Assembly: GCA_029881635.1 (NCBI GenBank) | Contig: JAOUMG010000061.1 | Location: 1-8,196 of the forward strand | Source: Paracoccaceae bacterium | GTDB taxonomy: Bacteria > Pseudomonadota > Alphaproteobacteria > Rhodobacterales > Rhodobacteraceae | DNA length: 8,196 nt | Reading direction: 5' to 3' | Part shown: piece by piece, positions 4,939 through 8,196 of the stretch | Numbering within the stretch: position 1 is the first letter of the stretch | Layout: each line of letters begins with the position of its first letter | Translations under genes and position numbers: made by a program | The notes under the pieces: generated by a model | Database searches by the model: none | The model's input: only the letters and a program-made list of their open reading frames with translations | Told to the model about the DNA's origin: nothing

Positions 4939-7212
4939 GTGACACTGATCGAGCGTAGTATCATGAACCGACCGCGCAATGATGCCAGCGACGTACCGAG
5001 TGTTGCCGACACTCTGTCTTCGGCATTAAGGGCGATTAGGCAGCATTTCTGGCTGGTTGCATTCTGCACTGTCGTCAGCCTGACGCTTGCGATCGTTAGC
5101 ATCGTGACTATGACGCCGATCTATACTGCATCGGCCACCATCTACATTGATCCGCGCGAGAGCCGTGGCTTTCAGGAAGCGGGCGGCGTTCTTTTGAATT
5201 CAGATGCGCTGGTAGTGGATTCCGAGGTGGAAATCCTGTTGTCGAGCACACTGGCTGAACGGGTCGTCGACCGCTTGGGACTGGCGCTGGTTGAAGAAAC
5301 CGATGCAGATACGCCGACTCTCACTGCTAGCCTGAAAGCTCTATTTACGGCGGATGCGATTGACGAGAGCCAAGCCGGCCTGCTTTCACCCGAAGATGCC
5401 GCCAAACGGCGTGCTGTGGCTGCGATCCGGAGAAATGTCGACGTCGGCAGGCTTGGTAACACTTATGTCATAGAGATCACGGCCCGCAACAGAGACAAGA
5501 AACTGGCGGCCGAGATTGCCAACACCTATACCGAAGAATACTTGAAAAGCGGCCTCGAAATTCAAGCCGAAAGGCTGACTCAGTTAAACAACTGGTCATC
5601 GGCAGCATTGCGCGAGGCATTGAGCGCATTGCAACTGGCCGAAGCGGAGGTCAACCAGTTCCGGCTTGTCAATCAGATTGATTCCGATGGTCGGCAGGTA
5701 GCGGGTTCTGAGCTAACCGAAATGAACAATGAACTTGTGAAGTTGCGCAGCGAACGGTTTCAAAACGAACTGATGCTGGAACGGATCGAGGCCTTCGTCA
5801 GCGACGGAAGCGCAGATTCCGATGTGCCGGATATTGGTGTCGAGGAGATTGCGCAAATCCGGTCCCGGATCCTGGAGGCCGAAATTGAGTACGCGCGGGA
5901 GACTGCGACCGGAAACAAGAACAAACTGCTGGCGGATGTCCTGCCGCGCCAGTTGGAAGCGATGAAGGCGCAGTTAATCGATCAGTACCAGCGGGTTGCG
6001 ACGCAGCTGGGCAAGCAAATACAATTCTCTATTGAGGAAGAACAGCGCCTTTCGGATCGGGCCGAAGCGTTGCGCCGCGAAGTTTCGGAAATGTCCGAAA
6101 AAGAAGCCAAACTGCGCGAGTTGCAAATGAAGTCGGATAGCGAACGCGCCGTCTATCAAGTGTTGTTGACCCGGTTCCATGAAACTTCCGACGTTTTTGC
6201 CTATAAATCCAACTCCGCCCGTGTGTTGACCGCAGCCCATGTGCCGCCCGGACCCAGTTCACCGCAAACATTCAAGATACTCGCGTTGGGACTGGTTGGC
6301 GGTCTGTTCGTTGGGCTAGTGCTGACTTTCATTCGTGAGCAACTCGACGACCGGATACGTCAACCGCGTGAAATCGAAGCAGCGGGCCTACGCTTTCTGG
6401 GTGCTGCCCCTATGATCCGGGGAGTGTGGTTCCAGTTGAGGGGACGCCGAAGTCAGAACCGCCGCGATCTGAACATGCCCGTTCTGACCGGCGGGCGGCG
6501 ACGCCGGGAATTGGCGCGCATGTCTTATGCTGTCGATTTTCCGTTGTCGGAATTTTCCGAAACCGTGCGTTCGATAGTCTTTGACGCAGCCGCGAGTGAC
6601 CCCTCCGCCGCCCGCGCCCATATTGTTGCCGTTACATCAACTTCGCCCGGAGAGGGGAAATCCACGCTTGCGGCTAATCTCGCTGCTTATTTCGCCAAAC
6701 AGGGCAAGCGCGTCCATTTGATCGACTTCGATCTGAAAAACCCCTCCCTCTCACGGATATTTGCAAAGCGCCGCGCAAATTGGACACCCACTGAAGAGCA
6801 AAGCAAAGAACCAGGTGAAACTGCGCATACCGGCAATAAAAGAGTGAGGGACTTTGATTTCTCCGGCCATGTCGGAAAGACGAGCGCATCTGACATGATC
6901 AAATTCATCAGCCCAGGTACCATTGCCAATTACCTCCAAAGCTCAAAAGAAAATTATGACGTCGTTGTCGTTGATGTCGGCTCACTCAGCGAAAGTTCAG
7001 ACGCCCGCATGTGCGCCGATCTTGCAGATTACGTTGTTCTTGCGGTGAGGTGGGGCATGACTCCTCGGGAGCAGTTCGAGCGTTCGCTGGCGCGCGGTCT
7101 AAACAGAACAGGCAGGTCTGTTGGCGCCGTTTTGACGATGGTGCCGCCATCAGCAGAACTAGAGAAGTCGGCCGCCGGAGATCAGACGGCCCGTCGATTG
7201 GCGGTGGCGTGA
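4939..7212 (+). CDS. Wzc/ExoP-like polysaccharide co-polymerase with fused P-loop (BY-kinase-type) ATPase domain
   Basis: This inner-membrane protein should control chain length and export of a surface polysaccharide. The 757 residues are close to Wzc or ExoP size. An N-terminal Wzz domain contains membrane helix 1 (about 36-58). A long periplasmic region with coiled-coil stretches (about 205-285 and 305-410) follows. A Pro-rich PPGPSSPQ motif (436-443) then precedes membrane helix 2 (about 444-465). The cytoplasmic ATPase has Walker A SPGEGKST (569-576), Walker A' LIDFDLKNPSL (594-604) and Walker B VVVVD ending at Asp679. It departs from classic BY-kinases: VGSL follows Asp679 instead of the usual TPP, the PPNPxELL loop before Walker B is missing, and no tyrosine occurs after Tyr698, so the tail lacks a tyrosine cluster. 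Start: GTG 4939 with AGGAG nine bases upstream; ATG 4963 is the alternative. The next gene starts one base after the stop. Confidence 0.92.
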   Translation: MTLIERSIMNRPRNDASDVPSVADTLSSALRAIRQHFWLVAFCTVVSLTLAIVSIVTMTPIYTASATIYIDPRESRGFQEAGGVLLNSDALVVDSEVEILLSSTLAERVVDRLGLALVEETDADTPTLTASLKALFTADAIDESQAGLLSPEDAAKRRAVAAIRRNVDVGRLGNTYVIEITARNRDKKLAAEIANTYTEEYLKSGLEIQAERLTQLNNWSSAALREALSALQLAEAEVNQFRLVNQIDSDGRQVAGSELTEMNNELVKLRSERFQNELMLERIEAFVSDGSADSDVPDIGVEEIAQIRSRILEAEIEYARETATGNKNKLLADVLPRQLEAMKAQLIDQYQRVATQLGKQIQFSIEEEQRLSDRAEALRREVSEMSEKEAKLRELQMKSDSERAVYQVLLTRFHETSDVFAYKSNSARVLTAAHVPPGPSSPQTFKILALGLVGGLFVGLVLTFIREQLDDRIRQPREIEAAGLRFLGAAPMIRGVWFQLRGRRSQNRRDLNMPVLTGGRRRRELARMSYAVDFPLSEFSETVRSIVFDAAASDPSAARAHIVAVTSTSPGEGKSTLAANLAAYFAKQGKRVHLIDFDLKNPSLSRIFAKRRANWTPTEEQSKEPGETAHTGNKRVRDFDFSGHVGKTSASDMIKFISPGTIANYLQSSKENYDVVVVDVGSLSESSDARMCADLADYVVLAVRWGMTPREQFERSLARGLNRTGRSVGAVLTMVPPSAELEKSAAGDQTARRLAVA

Positions 7213-7213
7213 A

Positions 7214-8131
7214 ATGGAAACCACGCGGCCAAAAGCTCCGGCAAGATCGGTAGTCGTCTTCGCGCATAACGAAGCGGAGCGTATAGCGGCCTGTCTGGGT
7301 TCACTGCAACAATCTGGTCTTGGCCCCAACGATCCGATTTTTGTAGTCATCAACGGAACAACCGACAACACCGCAAGTGTCGTCGAGAGTATGGCAAAAC
7401 AGGATAAAAGGATTAAAGGCGTGGTCATCGCGCTGGGCGACAAGGCCAACGCGTGGAGTTATTACGCAAACCACTTGGCGGTACCCGATACGCAACTGCA
7501 TTTTTTCGTCGACGGCGACGTAGTGGTATCGCCGGGCGCAATATCCGCGATCGGCGAGAAACTGGCGGCACACCCAGAGGCATTGGCGGCATCAACGCTG
7601 CCCCGAGGCGGGCGCACAGCTCCGAGTTGGTCAAACAGGATACTGCGCGAACACGGCATGCCAGGGAACTTCTATGCGCTACGGGGCGAAACGCTGGCGC
7701 GTATCAGGGCGCTTTCGATCAACCTTCCGGTCGGCTTGATCGGTGACGACCCATTTCTGCGGTGGCTGATCTTAAACAATTTCAACCCCAACGGCCCGGT
7801 GGACCGATCCCGCATCAGACCGGTACCCGAGGCGCATTTCAACTACACATCGATCCCTCTCACAAATTGGCGCGGCTTGCGCGCGCTTGTCGCCCGGCAA
7901 ATGCGCTATCAGTTGCGTGATCTCCAGATGAACCTGCTGCTACGGCATCTGAGGAAGTTCGGCCTAGGGGCCATACCCCGGCGAATTGACAGTCTTTACG
8001 ACCAAGCGACACCCATGCTGGCGCTGAAAGGCAAGTTTACGTTACGCAAGGTCGCTTTTTATTTTACCTATCGTCGGGTCCGTGCCTACCGTTCCCGTCC
8101 TAGCATGGGGCCCGCCTGGTATGAGACCTGA
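7214..8131 (+). CDS. Family 2 glycosyltransferase
   Basis: A 305-residue GT-A-fold sugar transferase, expected to add a sugar from a nucleotide-sugar donor during repeat-unit assembly on the cytoplasmic face of the inner membrane. The N-terminal nucleotide-binding strand reads SVVVFAHNEAERI (12-24), then FVVINGTTDNT (43-53). The metal-binding DxD is DGD (100-102) in FVDGDVVVSPGAI. A GDDPFLRW stretch (177-184) probably supplies the catalytic acid, replacing the more usual ED. The C-terminal third is rich in Arg and aromatic residues (KFTLRKVAFYFTYRRVRAY near 274-292), which may help peripheral membrane contact; no clear membrane helix is seen. Donor and linkage cannot be predicted. The ATG lies one base after the co-polymerase stop (TGA-A-ATG), suggesting translational coupling. 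Confidence 0.85.
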   Translation: METTRPKAPARSVVVFAHNEAERIAACLGSLQQSGLGPNDPIFVVINGTTDNTASVVESMAKQDKRIKGVVIALGDKANAWSYYANHLAVPDTQLHFFVDGDVVVSPGAISAIGEKLAAHPEALAASTLPRGGRTAPSWSNRILREHGMPGNFYALRGETLARIRALSINLPVGLIGDDPFLRWLILNNFNPNGPVDRSRIRPVPEAHFNYTSIPLTNWRGLRALVARQMRYQLRDLQMNLLLRHLRKFGLGAIPRRIDSLYDQATPMLALKGKFTLRKVAFYFTYRRVRAYRSRPSMGPAWYET

Positions 8132-8196
8132 GAGCGTCCGCCCAACGCTTGGCAATACACAGATGACGACCTCGAAGACTGGTCAGGTTATTGGTG
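8121..8196 (+). CDS. Start of a further gene in the polysaccharide operon (runs off the right edge)
   Basis: An open frame begins at ATG 8121, overlapping the last 11 bases of the glycosyltransferase gene, and stays open for 25 codons to the window edge (MRPESVRPTLGNTQ then MTTSKTGQVIG). A second in-frame ATG at 8163 is an alternative start. Neither has a strong Shine-Dalgarno; GGGG at 8107-8110 is a weak one for the first. The overlap and same-strand position suggest another operon member, but too little is present to name a product. Confidence 0.45.
   Translation, partial: MRPESVRPTLGNTQMTTSKTGQVIG

Overview
The window looks like chromosomal DNA from a GC-rich alphaproteobacterium, most likely of the Rhodobacterales (roseobacter) type. 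This is inferred from protein character: an RluA-type pseudouridine synthase, a DUF1643 protein, an ExoP-like chain-length protein, and short tightly packed operons. No rRNA, tRNA, CRISPR array or recognisable insertion sequence was seen.

Left part (about 1-3082), all on the minus strand. At the left edge is the 5' end of an unidentified gene, with a good ribosome binding site, a hydrophobic N-terminus and an acidic stretch after it. Next to it lies a four-gene unit that reads leftward: a LysE/RhtB-family exporter, a zinc-type homocysteine S-methyltransferase family protein, rluA (23S rRNA/tRNA pseudouridine synthase) and a DUF1643 protein of unknown function. The exporter and methyltransferase are 3 bases apart, and rluA and the DUF1643 gene overlap as TGATG. 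A 113-base gap with a small hairpin separates the two pairs.

Middle (3083-4015). A short divergent intergenic region leads to a plus-strand glyoxalase-fold (VOC) protein. It is followed by about 390 bases with no convincing gene. This stretch holds a hairpin, a 7-base direct repeat and a nested set of inverted repeats, and it separates the housekeeping-type genes from the surface-polysaccharide genes.

Right part (4016-8196), all on the plus strand. This is the beginning of an apparent exopolysaccharide or capsule operon: a PAPS-dependent sulfotransferase-family protein, a 757-residue Wzc/ExoP-like polysaccharide co-polymerase fused to a P-loop ATPase domain, a family 2 glycosyltransferase, and the start of one more gene that overlaps the glycosyltransferase by 11 bases. 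The most plausible joint role is assembly, length control and possibly sulfation of a secreted polysaccharide.

The best leads are the divergent ATPase domain of the co-polymerase (no tyrosine tail, altered Walker B, missing PPNP loop), the sulfotransferase at the head of the operon, and the nested inverted repeats upstream of it. I do not see a clear-cut new defence or mobile system here.
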